DNA of 64,000 nucleotides from positions 11,210 to 75,209 of the forward strand of contig CAYSEW010000012.1 of the NCBI GenBank assembly GCA_964430245.1. The letters are read 5' to 3'. The DNA comes from CAYSEW01 sp964430245 (lineage in GTDB: Bacteria; Bacteroidota; Bacteroidia; Flavobacteriales_D; Parvicellaceae). The notes beneath the pieces are model-generated. The model was not told where the DNA came from. It did not search any database and was given only the letters and a program-made list of their open reading frames with translations. The position numbers and the translations under genes are program-made. Position 1 is the first letter of the stretch, and each line of letters begins with the position of its first letter. Positions 45,828 through 54,475 of this stretch are shown piece by piece.

Positions 45828-46456
45828 TAGTCATTGTTTTTATTGTATTCTTCATTAAGGTAGCCAATGATATCTTGCGTTATGTCAAGGGATGGATTTG
45901 CAAAAAGCATTGGGCCTCCAACTCGATAGCTTAGTATATAATCATAACCTAAATTGGCTCCTATTATTTGTAGATAATCGGCTGTTTCATTAACATATTT
46001 ATTAGAAGCTTCTAATTCTTGGCTAGCATAATTTTGACTTAGCGTTTGTTCTAGCTGCATAATTTCTTGTTCAAGCATATTTATAGTTTGCACTTTTTGA
46101 GCAGCTTCATTTTGCCCCATGATCTCTGCGGCTTGCTGGTATTCACTAACTAGTTTTTGATAATTAGCATATTTCTTTTTTATTTGAGATTCTGCTTTAG
46201 ATTGTTTTTTAAGAAGATCAGCCTTTAATTTTTTAGAAAAATCATAATATTTTGCAAGAGTGTCGCTATTAACAAAAGCAATTTTAAAGTCATTTATATT
46301 TTCAGGTTCCTTTTCATCAACAGACAGAACTGAATTAGTGTTTTGTTCTACATTAGCACTACTTTTTGGTGATTCATTGGAAAAGTGAAGGATAAATAAA
46401 ATAGCTATGGCAATGCCCATTATAGCATTTGTAATGATTATTGATTTATTGTTCAT
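45827..46456 (-). CDS. OmpH/Skp-like envelope chaperone, membrane-anchored
   Basis: The 209-residue protein has an uncleaved-looking TM at about 6-24 (IIITNAIMGIAIAILFILHF), a linker, then the OmpH/Skp core: IAFVNSDTLAKYYDF, a long helical hairpin (about 75-150, LKKQSKAESQIKKKYANYQKLVSEYQQAA ... MLEQEIMQLEQTLSQ), and the closing strand YDYILSYRVGGPMLFANPSLDIT. Skp holds unfolded outer-membrane proteins in the periplasm. The order with DUF4924 recurs in Bacteroidota. The preceding 86-residue gene overlaps its start by 11 bp. Confidence 0.85.
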   Translation of the reverse strand: MNNKSIIITNAIMGIAIAILFILHFSNESPKSSANVEQNTNSVLSVDEKEPENINDFKIAFVNSDTLAKYYDFSKKLKADLLKKQSKAESQIKKKYANYQKLVSEYQQAAEIMGQNEAAQKVQTINMLEQEIMQLEQTLSQNYASQELEASNKYVNETADYLQIIGANLGYDYILSYRVGGPMLFANPSLDITQDIIGYLNEEYNKNND

Positions 46457-46706
46457 TTTGAATTTTGTTTATGTTGTTAAAGCTGGCTTTAAAATCTTTA
46501 CTCATTTCAACAAATCTCATATAAGTTTTGTTTAAGAAATCTTCATCAAGCATTTTTTTTACATCATCAATACTAGTTACATCCAACTGTTTGACCCTGT
46601 AAATTTGTTCATATTGATTTAGTACTATTTTAATTAAATAGGTGTTTTCTCTTAGGAAAATGCTGATATCCATAATAGGATGAGCTACTTTTGTAGTTGT
46701 CTTCAT
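46446..46706 (-). CDS. Small protein of unknown function
   Basis: The 86-residue protein has no signal peptide or TM helix. The first half looks like beta-strands (MDISIFLRENTYLIKIVLNQYEQIYRV) and the second half is helical and charged. I recognise no family. It is read just before the OmpH-like gene with an 11-bp overlap, which supports it being real and co-expressed. The 82 bp separating it from the SiaC-like gene hold nothing obvious. Confidence 0.6.
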   Translation of the reverse strand: MKTTTKVAHPIMDISIFLRENTYLIKIVLNQYEQIYRVKQLDVTSIDDVKKMLDEDFLNKTYMRFVEMSKDFKASFNNINKIQNEQ

Positions 46707-46788
46707 CGGGAATGAAATTTTTGCAAATTTAAAGAATAGGATTAGTAATACAACTACAATGAAAATTTAGTTAAGGTGTGTCGTCTTG

Positions 46789-47187
46789 TTAAGCTACAGA
46801 AACCGGGTGTGGAGTATATTCAATAAAGTGAAAAGGAACATTCACCATAAAGGCAAAATCTTGCCCCACTTCAAACATTTCATCTTCATCTTCACTATAA
46901 TACCATTTTATAACAACTGGTTTATTGTATTTTAGAAGTTCATTGAGTTTGTAAAACATGTAAAGGATTCTTTTTGAGGAAGAAACATTAAAGTAATGAA
47001 GCTTAATAATTAATGTGGTTTTCACCTTGGTCGTATTAACATATTCTTCGAGCCAGGATAGTATAGGTGTAAAAAATTCTTCAGCATTATTCGGGATTGA
47101 ATTCCCTTCAATAATTAATTTCCCATTTTCAGGGTTGAAGTTAACGCTAGGGGTTGTTTCAGTACCTTTATGTTTTAATAAATCCAT
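46789..47187 (-). CDS. SiaC / DUF1987 family regulatory phosphoprotein
   Basis: The 132-residue protein spans the DUF1987 fold: TPSVNFNPENGKLIIEGNSIP, then EFFTPILSWLEEYV, then LIIKLHYFNVSSSKRILYMFYKLNELL, then VVIKWYYSEDEDEMFEVGQDFAFMV. SiaC-type proteins resemble anti-sigma-factor antagonists and are switched by a kinase (SiaB) and a phosphatase (SiaA). Neither partner is adjacent. The residue aligned by eye with the phosphorylated Thr of P. aeruginosa SiaC is Val68 here, followed by three Ser. The 166 bp upstream to the tsaB end (47188-47353) carry nothing I can identify. Confidence 0.85.
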   Translation of the reverse strand: MDLLKHKGTETTPSVNFNPENGKLIIEGNSIPNNAEEFFTPILSWLEEYVNTTKVKTTLIIKLHYFNVSSSKRILYMFYKLNELLKYNKPVVIKWYYSEDEDEMFEVGQDFAFMVNVPFHFIEYTPHPVSVA

Positions 47188-47353
47188 TTGTATAGATTAG
47201 TTATTAAAGTAATAAGATGTTAAATTTTGTAATAATTATGCTAGTAAATAAATTTTTTCTACTAAAATTATAATTGTCACGACAAATTAAACAGATAGCA
47301 CGATAAGAAATAAGTAACGTGTAAAACTGTTGGTTGTTTTGAAAAATAGGTAG

Positions 47354-48031
47354 TTAAAAAGGCTTAAAATCCTTTAAGTAGAAGGGTTCGAAATAAGCAG
47401 TATTTTCATGTTCTTTTTTCTGAAATTTTTCATATATACAATTTGTCATAGAGCTAGATGAGCAAAGTAAATCTTCATGAAGTATTAGATTGGATTGCTT
47501 AAATCTTCCTTTAAACTTTAAGCAGCCATCTCCTATTAAATGTACTTTTTTGTAATTAGAATAGTGGATAAAAAAAGCAGCATCAATTATTTTTGCTCGT
47601 GTTTTATTTAAAACACTTCCATCGTCTAAAAAAGTTGCCGTATATACCTCATCTCTTCTAGCGTCAATCATTGGAATAACAATGTTATTTTCATTATTAT
47701 CGTTGAAGGTTTGTTTGAAATTTAAGAATAAATTAAATAGTGAATCTATGCTTATTAATGGGATATTGAGCGCATAACATAGTCCTTTTGCTGTAGAAAC
47801 ACCAATTCTCAAGCCAGTATAAGACCCTGGTCCTTTACTAACAGCAATAGCTGAAAGATCATTAAAACTTATATTGTTTTCTTGAATTAATTCATTTATT
47901 AAAATAGTTAATCTTTCAGCATGTATGTATTTTTCAGAAATTTCTTCTTTGTAGCCAATTAAATTCCCATTCCCTCCTAAGGCAACAGAGCAAACTTTAG
48001 TGCTAGTTTCAATATGTAATATGTAATTCAT
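47354..48031 (-). CDS. tsaB: tRNA t6A37 biosynthesis protein TsaB
   Basis: The 225-residue protein has the ASKHA-fold start (YILHIETSTKVCSVALG) and the TsaB signature VSKGPGSYTGLRIGVSTAKGLCYALNIPLISIDSL at about 63-98. TsaB is the non-catalytic partner of TsaD in threonylcarbamoylation of A37 in tRNAs reading ANN codons. The ATG overlaps the stop of the upstream OmpA-family gene by 4 bp, so it is the last gene of the tatC-to-tsaB operon. Confidence 0.94.
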   Translation of the reverse strand: MNYILHIETSTKVCSVALGGNGNLIGYKEEISEKYIHAERLTILINELIQENNISFNDLSAIAVSKGPGSYTGLRIGVSTAKGLCYALNIPLISIDSLFNLFLNFKQTFNDNNENNIVIPMIDARRDEVYTATFLDDGSVLNKTRAKIIDAAFFIHYSNYKKVHLIGDGCLKFKGRFKQSNLILHEDLLCSSSSMTNCIYEKFQKKEHENTAYFEPFYLKDFKPF

Positions 48032-49266
48032 TTTATATTAACAACTGTAATTTCAACTCTTCTGTTCGCGCTACTTTGTTCTAAAGTAGTTGGCACTTTA
48101 TATATAGGTTTTGTATTTCCATGGCCAATATAAGTTAATCTATTAGCTGCTATACCTGATGCTATTAATTCTTTATAAACTGATTTAGCTCTTTTTTTAG
48201 ATAAAGAATTATACTTTCTTTTGTTTTTCCCTAATCCATTAACATGGCCTCCTATTTCTACATCTATTTCTTTATTCACAGTTAAAAAGCTTATTAGCTT
48301 TTCAATGTCAGGATTACTTTCTATAAGTATGGTGGCTTTATCAGGAACAAAACGGATGTTTTCAAATTTCAGTACACTTCCTATTTTTAAAGGAGTTAAT
48401 TTAAATTGAACGAGAGTGTCTTTAAATCGATAAGATCTATAAGTAAATTTTTGTTGTTCATATCCATTGGCAGTTACAGTAAATTCATATTTTTTTGATT
48501 GATTTTCTGTAATGATCTTTAAAGAGTCCGATTCATATTTAATGATCGAATCATTTTCATCAACACCAAAAATATTAATATCCTTAAATGGGACTGCAAA
48601 TAAAGAGTCATTGGTAAAAACAATAGAGATTGATGATTTTGTTTTTTTTGGGATGTTTTTTTTTATTGGCTTAAGTGGAACAACAATTTCTTTTGGAACA
48701 ATATTAGTGTCTATAAATTTACATTCAGAGAATAATTTAAACTTTCCATTTCCTCCATAAGGGCTGTCAATAATTAAATAAAACTCATCCCCTTTGTTGA
48801 TCTTTAATGTAGAGGAGAAAAATGGTTCGTACCCTGCTTTTGAGTAATTGTTATTGTTGGTGGATCGCATTCCTGTAATACCACCAGATTGAGGGTTTTT
48901 TCTCGCGAGATTTGATCTTAATGGAATAGGCTGATGTTTTTTGAGGTAATCACAAAAGTCAGGCCTGTCAATTTTATAGAGCATAAAATCAAAATCATCA
49001 GACTTTTTATCAGGGGAGAGCTCAAATTCAAATTCTGCTGAATCCCTAAAATATAGATAGATCCATAACGTATTGTGTTCTTCTGTAAAAAAATGATCAT
49101 TGTAAATTGGATGGCCAAAGATTTCCATTTCATCACCATATCCTTCAGAAACTGAAATCTCACCCATTTGCTTTGAATCGTAAATTAATGCTGTTTTACA
49201 GTCGGAGTGCTGGCTAAAAAAAAACTTATTTAAAATGAAAATAGCAAGTAGGGGTGCCCAACGCAT
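48028..49266 (-). CDS. OmpA-family outer-membrane/peptidoglycan-binding protein
   Basis: The 412-residue protein has a signal peptide (...LLAIFILNKFFFSQ). A beta-rich N-terminal domain follows (about 20-175, including FYLIIDSPYGGNGKFKLFSEC), then a Pro/Lys-rich linker and Ig-like region. The OmpA C-terminal domain lies at about 300-412: ENIRFVPDKATILIESNPDIEKLISFL, DVEIGGHVNGLG and LSKKRAKSVYKELIASGI with ANRRVEITV at the end. The Asp and Arg that bind diaminopimelate in OmpA seem retained in part (NSLSKKRA, SANRRVEI). It sits 1 nt after lptB and overlaps tsaB by 4 bp. Confidence 0.88.
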   Translation of the reverse strand: MRWAPLLAIFILNKFFFSQHSDCKTALIYDSKQMGEISVSEGYGDEMEIFGHPIYNDHFFTEEHNTLWIYLYFRDSAEFEFELSPDKKSDDFDFMLYKIDRPDFCDYLKKHQPIPLRSNLARKNPQSGGITGMRSTNNNNYSKAGYEPFFSSTLKINKGDEFYLIIDSPYGGNGKFKLFSECKFIDTNIVPKEIVVPLKPIKKNIPKKTKSSISIVFTNDSLFAVPFKDINIFGVDENDSIIKYESDSLKIITENQSKKYEFTVTANGYEQQKFTYRSYRFKDTLVQFKLTPLKIGSVLKFENIRFVPDKATILIESNPDIEKLISFLTVNKEIDVEIGGHVNGLGKNKRKYNSLSKKRAKSVYKELIASGIAANRLTYIGHGNTKPIYKVPTTLEQSSANRRVEITVVNIK

Positions 49267-49267
49267 G

Positions 49268-50005
49268 TTAATTAAATGTTTTTTTTCTTAGTATAAAGTT
49301 TTGTCCAAGATAAACTTTTTTTACTTGCTCATCTTCAGCTAATATTTCTGCAGATCCAGATTTTAAAATAGCCCCTTCAAATAACAAGTATGCCCTATCT
49401 ACAATGCCTAGTGTTTCTTGAACATTATGATCAGTGATCAAAATTCCAATTTTCTTTTTTTTGAGTTGTAAAACTATTTTTTGAATGTCTTCAACTGCTA
49501 AAGGATCAACCCCAGCAAATGGTTCATCTAATAGAATAAAAGATGGGTTAATTGCTAAGCTTCTGGCAATTTCAGTTCTTCTTTTTTCTCCTCCAGATAA
49601 TTTTATACCCAAATTTTTTCTTACATGGTTAAGCCCAAATTCTTCAAGTAATTCTTCGAGTCTATGCTTCTGCTGCTCTTTACTCAACTTTGTCATTTGT
49701 AAAATAGCCAGAATATTATCTTCAACGCTTAATTTTCTAAAAACAGAAACTTCTTGAGGCAGATAGCCAATTCCCATTTTTGACCTTTTGTACATAGGAA
49801 CTTTTGTAATGTTTTCACCATCTAAATACACTGTTCCTTTATCTGGGCTTACTAAGCCTACTATCATATAAAATGAAGTGGTTTTGCCTGCTCCATTTGG
49901 GCCTAATAACCCCACAATCTCTCCTTCTTTTACTTCAATAGAAACATCTTTAACAACATCTCTGTTCTTATAAGATTTTGAGATATTTTCTGTTTTTAAG
50001 ATCAT
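49268..50005 (-). CDS. lptB: LPS export ABC transporter ATPase LptB
   Basis: The 245-residue ABC ATPase has Walker A GLLGPNGAGKTTSFYMIVG, signature LSGGEKRRTEIARSLA, Walker B ILLDEPFAGVD and switch His in LITDHNVQETLGIVDRAYLL. The run GYLPQEVSVFRKLSVEDNILAIL and the ITDHNVQ segment distinguish LptB from other small ABC ATPases. It powers lipopolysaccharide extraction with LptFG, which are not in the window. It overlaps the DUF5686 gene by one base and is followed by the OmpA-family gene after 1 nt. Confidence 0.95.
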   Translation of the reverse strand: MILKTENISKSYKNRDVVKDVSIEVKEGEIVGLLGPNGAGKTTSFYMIVGLVSPDKGTVYLDGENITKVPMYKRSKMGIGYLPQEVSVFRKLSVEDNILAILQMTKLSKEQQKHRLEELLEEFGLNHVRKNLGIKLSGGEKRRTEIARSLAINPSFILLDEPFAGVDPLAVEDIQKIVLQLKKKKIGILITDHNVQETLGIVDRAYLLFEGAILKSGSAEILAEDEQVKKVYLGQNFILRKKTFN

Positions 50006-52476
50006 TAAAATTCTAATTGTAGCATTGCTCTCAAACCTAATGGGCTCACATTAATTCCTTCAAATTCATTGTCAAGGTACGAAAGTCGCCAAATTACATC
50101 AATTCTCAAAAACTTAAAAATGTTCTCTATACCTAAAGAAGACTCAAGGTAGGGTTTGTTCTGAAGTGAGCTAGCATAATCTGGCAATAAAAGAACGTTT
50201 TCATTTTCTGATTTTAAGCTGCCCCAAACTCCTTGAAAAGCAGCAACTTCTCGCCATTTTAATTTTCTTAGAAATGGAATTTTATTCAATATTAACCCAT
50301 CAAAATGTTGTTGTACTTTAAAGCTAATGTATTCATCGCTGATAAATTCACAGATGTTCATCATATTAAATGCATTTTCATTATAAGACCATGTTTCATT
50401 ACCAGGATGAACTTCTAATAAAGGATAAGGGACATCTCCTATGATTTTACCTCCTTCTACTTTGTATTGAGTAGAGCCAAAGATCCCTAACCGAATGGTG
50501 TGGTCAAAGGATAGTTTTAATCTGTGATATTCATATTCGCTTTCCAATAGATTAGGAAATCCATAACCATAATTAAATTCAATAATCGGAAATTTAGTAC
50601 CAGTACTTACTCTGTCAAATTCTCCAGATATAAATTTTTCGCCAAATGCGAAACGTGTTTTAAAAGAGAGCTCTGAAGTGATAATATTTTCTTTTGGAAA
50701 GGTGTTTCCCTGTGGGTCTAATTGGTTAAAAGGAATGATTCCTAAAGGCTGAAATCTTGCATTTCTAAATAGAAAACTTGTTGTAAGACCATGAAACCAT
50801 TCTCTTGAATAGGAAAATCGCATTTCTGTATTGAAGATAAGCTTGTTAAATGGGTTCCTCCTTAAAAAAGAGGAAACAACTCCTGTATTGTTATAGGCAT
50901 TGGAACTAAGTCCAATTTGTTCAACATCGTGCTTGTATACCGCATGGATCATTCTTCTGGGTTCTTTTGTAATGAAGAACCTAGTGCCAAACCCATATTT
51001 GAACTCTTGATCCCACAACCCGTAGGCAGCAAAAGATGATAATTCTATCATTTTACTGAAATTATTACTAGTCCTAATAGTTCCTCTAAATCGATGGCCT
51101 TCTACATCATTAAAAGAATAAAGAGAGGTGTACTCACCTAATTCAAACTTACCAACAATCTTATATCCAGATGCAAGAAGGTAAATAATGTCTACATAGG
51201 TTCTTACAATAGGTACTTTCTGAAGCGTGTCTATCATTTGATAGATGCCCTTTTGCTGAGTAGTTAATGAGTCATGCCTTTGTAGTTCCCAGTATTTTTC
51301 CGAACGTATATTAGCAGAATCTTTTATAAAGATATTTTCAGCTCCGCTATAAAAGGGTTCTTCTTTAAGTTCATTAATAACAAAGTCATTATAAAAAGTG
51401 GTTTTTTTACCATAGAAACCAAGGGCTTTTTCTAACCATTCAAAATCAACAAACAATTCATCTTTAGTGAGCATCCACACCTCTTTCTCTACTTGTTCGA
51501 AAGTTTGAGTAACTTTTAATTCATTTACAAAATTGATATTAGCATCCTTTGAGATAGCTCCTGTTACTTTTTTAATAGCATAGGTTGTGTCATGAACCCA
51601 AAGGGTGCCTTCGAAGGTTAACTCCCCTTTTCTTTTAGGTAGGAACTGAAGTTCGTAACACCAATAACCATCTACATTTGAGCTGTCAATTAAATAATAT
51701 TTGTAATACAACATAGATTGATTAGCTATTGGGCTAATGAAATTCTTCCCAAATACAGATAATTGATTGTCATAAATATTTACTTGCTGATACATGTCAC
51801 CAGTAAATTGAGCTATACTTTTATTATCAATACCAGAAACCTTTGAACCTTTGATTATTTCTTTGTGAGTTTTTGGATTTTTTTTGAAATAATAATCAGA
51901 AATAGATTCAGAAATAAAGATTGGCAGAAAAGGCTTTGATTCTGAGGTGTCAATATTATCAAAAATAAAATTGAATTTTTCAAATGCTTTTGTGCTTTTA
52001 AATTCTTCAGTAATATTATTAAGATCTAATTGAATCTTATTATATACTTCATATTGATAGGCGTCTAGTTTTTCTCTATTGTTAACTTTTTTATTAGCAA
52101 CAACCCTTTTAATTATAGGATGAGCTGGGTTGATGTCACTAGGGATTACAATTAACTCTTGAAGATTAGTTGTAGCTTCTTTAAGCTTGATCTCTATGGT
52201 TTGGGAAACATCTTTTCGAATAGGAATTATCACTTTGTCGTATCCAATAAATGAGATAACTAATGAATCTGTAGCATAAAATGATTCTAGCACAAACTTG
52301 CCCTTTAAATCTGTAATCACACCAACTTTAGTGCCTTGGAAATAAACATTTACAAATGGGATAGTTTCTTCAGAAAACGCATCAATTACGATTCCTGTAA
52401 TTTTAGTTTTTTGAGTAAATGATTGGGATACTAATAAAAGCATCAAAATAATTGATATGTATCTATAAACAAACAA
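50005..52476 (-). CDS. DUF5686 / carboxypeptidase regulatory-like outer-membrane protein
   Basis: The 823-residue protein has a signal peptide, a CarboxypepD_reg-like domain at about 22-100 (KITGIVIDAFSEETIPFVNVYFQGTKVGVITD), then a long DUF5686 region ending in predicted barrel strands (GIENIFKFLRIDVIWRLSYL ... GLRAMLQLEF with a terminal Phe). Such proteins resemble TonB-receptor relatives without a plug, and their role is unknown. The start is TTG at 52476. The next Met (residue 12) would leave a signal peptide lacking its basic n-region. It lies 12 nt after tatC and overlaps lptB by a base. Confidence 0.88.
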   Translation of the reverse strand: MFVYRYISIILMLLLVSQSFTQKTKITGIVIDAFSEETIPFVNVYFQGTKVGVITDLKGKFVLESFYATDSLVISFIGYDKVIIPIRKDVSQTIEIKLKEATTNLQELIVIPSDINPAHPIIKRVVANKKVNNREKLDAYQYEVYNKIQLDLNNITEEFKSTKAFEKFNFIFDNIDTSESKPFLPIFISESISDYYFKKNPKTHKEIIKGSKVSGIDNKSIAQFTGDMYQQVNIYDNQLSVFGKNFISPIANQSMLYYKYYLIDSSNVDGYWCYELQFLPKRKGELTFEGTLWVHDTTYAIKKVTGAISKDANINFVNELKVTQTFEQVEKEVWMLTKDELFVDFEWLEKALGFYGKKTTFYNDFVINELKEEPFYSGAENIFIKDSANIRSEKYWELQRHDSLTTQQKGIYQMIDTLQKVPIVRTYVDIIYLLASGYKIVGKFELGEYTSLYSFNDVEGHRFRGTIRTSNNFSKMIELSSFAAYGLWDQEFKYGFGTRFFITKEPRRMIHAVYKHDVEQIGLSSNAYNNTGVVSSFLRRNPFNKLIFNTEMRFSYSREWFHGLTTSFLFRNARFQPLGIIPFNQLDPQGNTFPKENIITSELSFKTRFAFGEKFISGEFDRVSTGTKFPIIEFNYGYGFPNLLESEYEYHRLKLSFDHTIRLGIFGSTQYKVEGGKIIGDVPYPLLEVHPGNETWSYNENAFNMMNICEFISDEYISFKVQQHFDGLILNKIPFLRKLKWREVAAFQGVWGSLKSENENVLLLPDYASSLQNKPYLESSLGIENIFKFLRIDVIWRLSYLDNEFEGINVSPLGLRAMLQLEF

Positions 52477-52488
52477 TTAGTTAATCAA

Positions 52489-53295
52489 TTACAGGGATTT
52501 TTTCTCAACAAGCTTGGCAACTATAATTCCAACTTCGTATAGAGCAAGGATGGGCAAAGATACCAAAATTTGACTTATTACATCAGGGGGTGTTATTATA
52601 GCAGAAAGCAGCATAATAGCTATTAATGCATGTTTCCTGTATTTAATTAAGAAAGAGGAGGTTACAAATTTTAATTTGGACAATATAAAAATGACAACAG
52701 GTAGCTCAAAGAATAAGCCACTGAAAAATGTCGATGTAGTGATCATAGACATATAGGAGCTTATTGTGAAATTATTTTGGATTTCATCTGTAAGCTTATA
52801 TCCCCCAAAAAACTGTACACACAATGGACTTATTAAAAAGTAACCAAAGAGTATCCCAAGAAAAAACAGAATAGAAGCAAAATAGCTTACTCCCTTGGTC
52901 ACTTTAATCTCATTTTCTTTTAACCCTGGCTTCACAAAACACCAGAACTGATAAAAAATGAATGGGAACATGATTACAATCCCACCTACAATAGCGAAAT
53001 ACATATTGGTAGAGAATTGTTTGGTCATTTCAATGGATTGAATTTGAATGGGAATATCATTCGCACATAAGCTGTCTGTTAAACCTAGAAGATTAGATAC
53101 TTTGCAAAAGATCTTATAGGTGATGAAATCACTTTTAGACATGGCTAAATAGACATGTTTAATAATGGGGTCAGTAAAATAAAAAAGAAGACATGCCATT
53201 ATTAATATTGCAATAGCACATTTAACAAGCCTCCATCTTAGCTCTTCTAAATGGCCTAAAAATGACAATTCTTTTTCTTTTTGTGGCTCTTCCAT
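52489..53295 (-). CDS. tatC: Sec-independent protein translocase subunit TatC
   Basis: The 268-residue protein has six TM helices and begins with the TatC pattern LSFLGHLEELRWRLVKCAIAI, including the substrate-recognition Glu in HLEELR. FPFIFYQFWCFVKPGLKENE is the other signature. It binds twin-arginine signal peptides. tatA is not in the window. A TAGCTTTG box lies 7 nt before the ATG on the minus strand (53303-53310). It heads the operon tatC, DUF5686, lptB, OmpA-family, tsaB. Confidence 0.96.
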   Translation of the reverse strand: MEEPQKEKELSFLGHLEELRWRLVKCAIAILIMACLLFYFTDPIIKHVYLAMSKSDFITYKIFCKVSNLLGLTDSLCANDIPIQIQSIEMTKQFSTNMYFAIVGGIVIMFPFIFYQFWCFVKPGLKENEIKVTKGVSYFASILFFLGILFGYFLISPLCVQFFGGYKLTDEIQNNFTISSYMSMITTSTFFSGLFFELPVVIFILSKLKFVTSSFLIKYRKHALIAIMLLSAIITPPDVISQILVSLPILALYEVGIIVAKLVEKKSL

Positions 53296-53302
53296 TTCAC
53301 TG

Positions 53303-53310
53303 CAAAGCTA
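53303..53310 (-). promoter_or_regulatory. Putative -7 box for the tatC operon
   Basis: On the minus strand this reads TAGCTTTG, a perfect TAnnTTTG, 7 nt before the tatC ATG. Transcription would begin close to the start codon, giving a very short leader. Confidence 0.4.
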
Positions 53311-53382
53311 ATAGATATTTTTTTTCTGTTGTTTCATTTTTTGATAAGGTTAGAATCAATAAAAAGATGCTACTTTTGATTT

Positions 53383-54174
53383 ATGAGTTTAGGAGTCTAT
53401 TCATACCTTAAGTTTTTTTTCAAAGCAAAAACTAAATATGGGATACATTCTCCCTTTGTATATGATTTCATAGAATCTGTATTAGAAGATAATCGAACTT
53501 TCTATTCTTATATTCCTATTGAATATTTTAGAAATCAACTATATAGTAATAAGCAGGTAATTAAGGTAAATGACTTAGGTGCTGGAAGTAAAAAAATAAA
53601 AGAAAATAATAGAACAATAGCTCAGATTGCAAAAAACAGTTTGCAAAACAGAAAAACAGCCCAGCTTTTATTTAGGCTTGTCGATAAATATCAATGTAAT
53701 AACATCATTGAAATAGGCACTTCATTAGGTGTAACAACTGCATATTTATCAAAGGCTAAGAAAAAAGGTCGTGTATATAGTATTGAGGGCTGTAGCTCAA
53801 CATTGCAAATAGCTAAAAGCTTATCCAATAAACTAAAAATTAAAAACGTGACATTCATCAATGGAGGTTTTAACAAAGAACTCCCTAAATTGATTGATCA
53901 AATAGACAGCGTAGATTTTGTTTATTTTGATGGTAATCATACAAAAGCAGCGACTTTGGATTATTTTAATCTATGTAAGAATAAGATTGATGAAAATTCT
54001 GTTTTTGTATTTGATGATATTAATTGGTCAAAAGATATGCATGAAGCATGGGGAGAAATTAAAAAAGACAAGATCGTCACATTGACCATAGATCTATATC
54101 ATATTGGTCTTGTTTTTTTTCATCCTGTTAAAATCAAAAATGATTTTAAACTTAGAAATACATTATTTTTTTAA
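53383..54174 (+). CDS. Class I SAM-dependent methyltransferase
   Basis: The 263-residue protein has a Rossmann methyltransferase core at about 100-220. Motif I is NNIIEIGTSLGVTTAYLSKAK, the acidic post-I residue lies in RVYSIEGCSS, and DFVYFDGNHTKAATLDYF and VFVFDDINWSKDMHEAWGEI follow, as in the YrrM/O-methyltransferase (Methyltransf_24) group. The first 100 residues have a family-specific helical region (GIHSPFVYDFIESVL). The substrate is unknown. A TACTTTTG box at 53371-53378, 4 nt before the ATG, suggests a nearly leaderless message. The divergent tatC gene lies 87 bp away. Confidence 0.85.
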   Translation: MSLGVYSYLKFFFKAKTKYGIHSPFVYDFIESVLEDNRTFYSYIPIEYFRNQLYSNKQVIKVNDLGAGSKKIKENNRTIAQIAKNSLQNRKTAQLLFRLVDKYQCNNIIEIGTSLGVTTAYLSKAKKKGRVYSIEGCSSTLQIAKSLSNKLKIKNVTFINGGFNKELPKLIDQIDSVDFVYFDGNHTKAATLDYFNLCKNKIDENSVFVFDDINWSKDMHEAWGEIKKDKIVTLTIDLYHIGLVFFHPVKIKNDFKLRNTLFF

Positions 54175-54188
54175 TTAATGGTGTTATT

Positions 54189-54284
54189 TTAATACTCAAT
54201 GATGTAAGTATAAACGATAAATGCAATACAGAGAAAAAAGATTGCCGTTGAAAAAATAAACCAATTTAGTACTTTGGAATTCAT
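54189..54284 (-). CDS. 31-residue single-TM microprotein
   Basis: The ATG at 54284 opens a 31-codon frame ending at TAA (54189): a short polar start (MNSKVLNW), a hydrophobic helix of about 20 residues (FIFSTAIFFLCIAFIVYTYI) and a short tail (IEY). It lies in the 301-bp stretch between the methyltransferase and M23 peptidase genes (54175-54475), which otherwise shows only AT-rich sequence and a promoter-like box. The coherent TM segment is the only evidence that it is coding, so expression is unproven. Confidence 0.45.
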   Translation of the reverse strand: MNSKVLNWFIFSTAIFFLCIAFIVYTYIIEY

Positions 54285-54446
54285 AATAGGGGTAGATTAG
54301 GGTTCTTATATCTAAGATACGAAAAATATTTTAATCTGCAAAATTTTATCATTAATCGATATTTTTATCAGTTTAGTGGGTTAAATATAGGATTTTTTAG
54401 ATATTAAGATCATATAAAGGTTTAAATTTTATTAAAAAATGTTTTT

Positions 54447-54454
54447 TAATTTCG
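54447..54454 (+). promoter_or_regulatory. Putative -7 box for the M23 peptidase gene
   Basis: TAATTTCG, one mismatch from TAnnTTTG and identical to the -7 box proposed for the pyrophosphatase gene, 21 nt before the ATG at 54476. No clear -33 TTG is present. Confidence 0.4.
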
Positions 54455-54475
54455 TGCCATCAAAAAAACAGTAGA

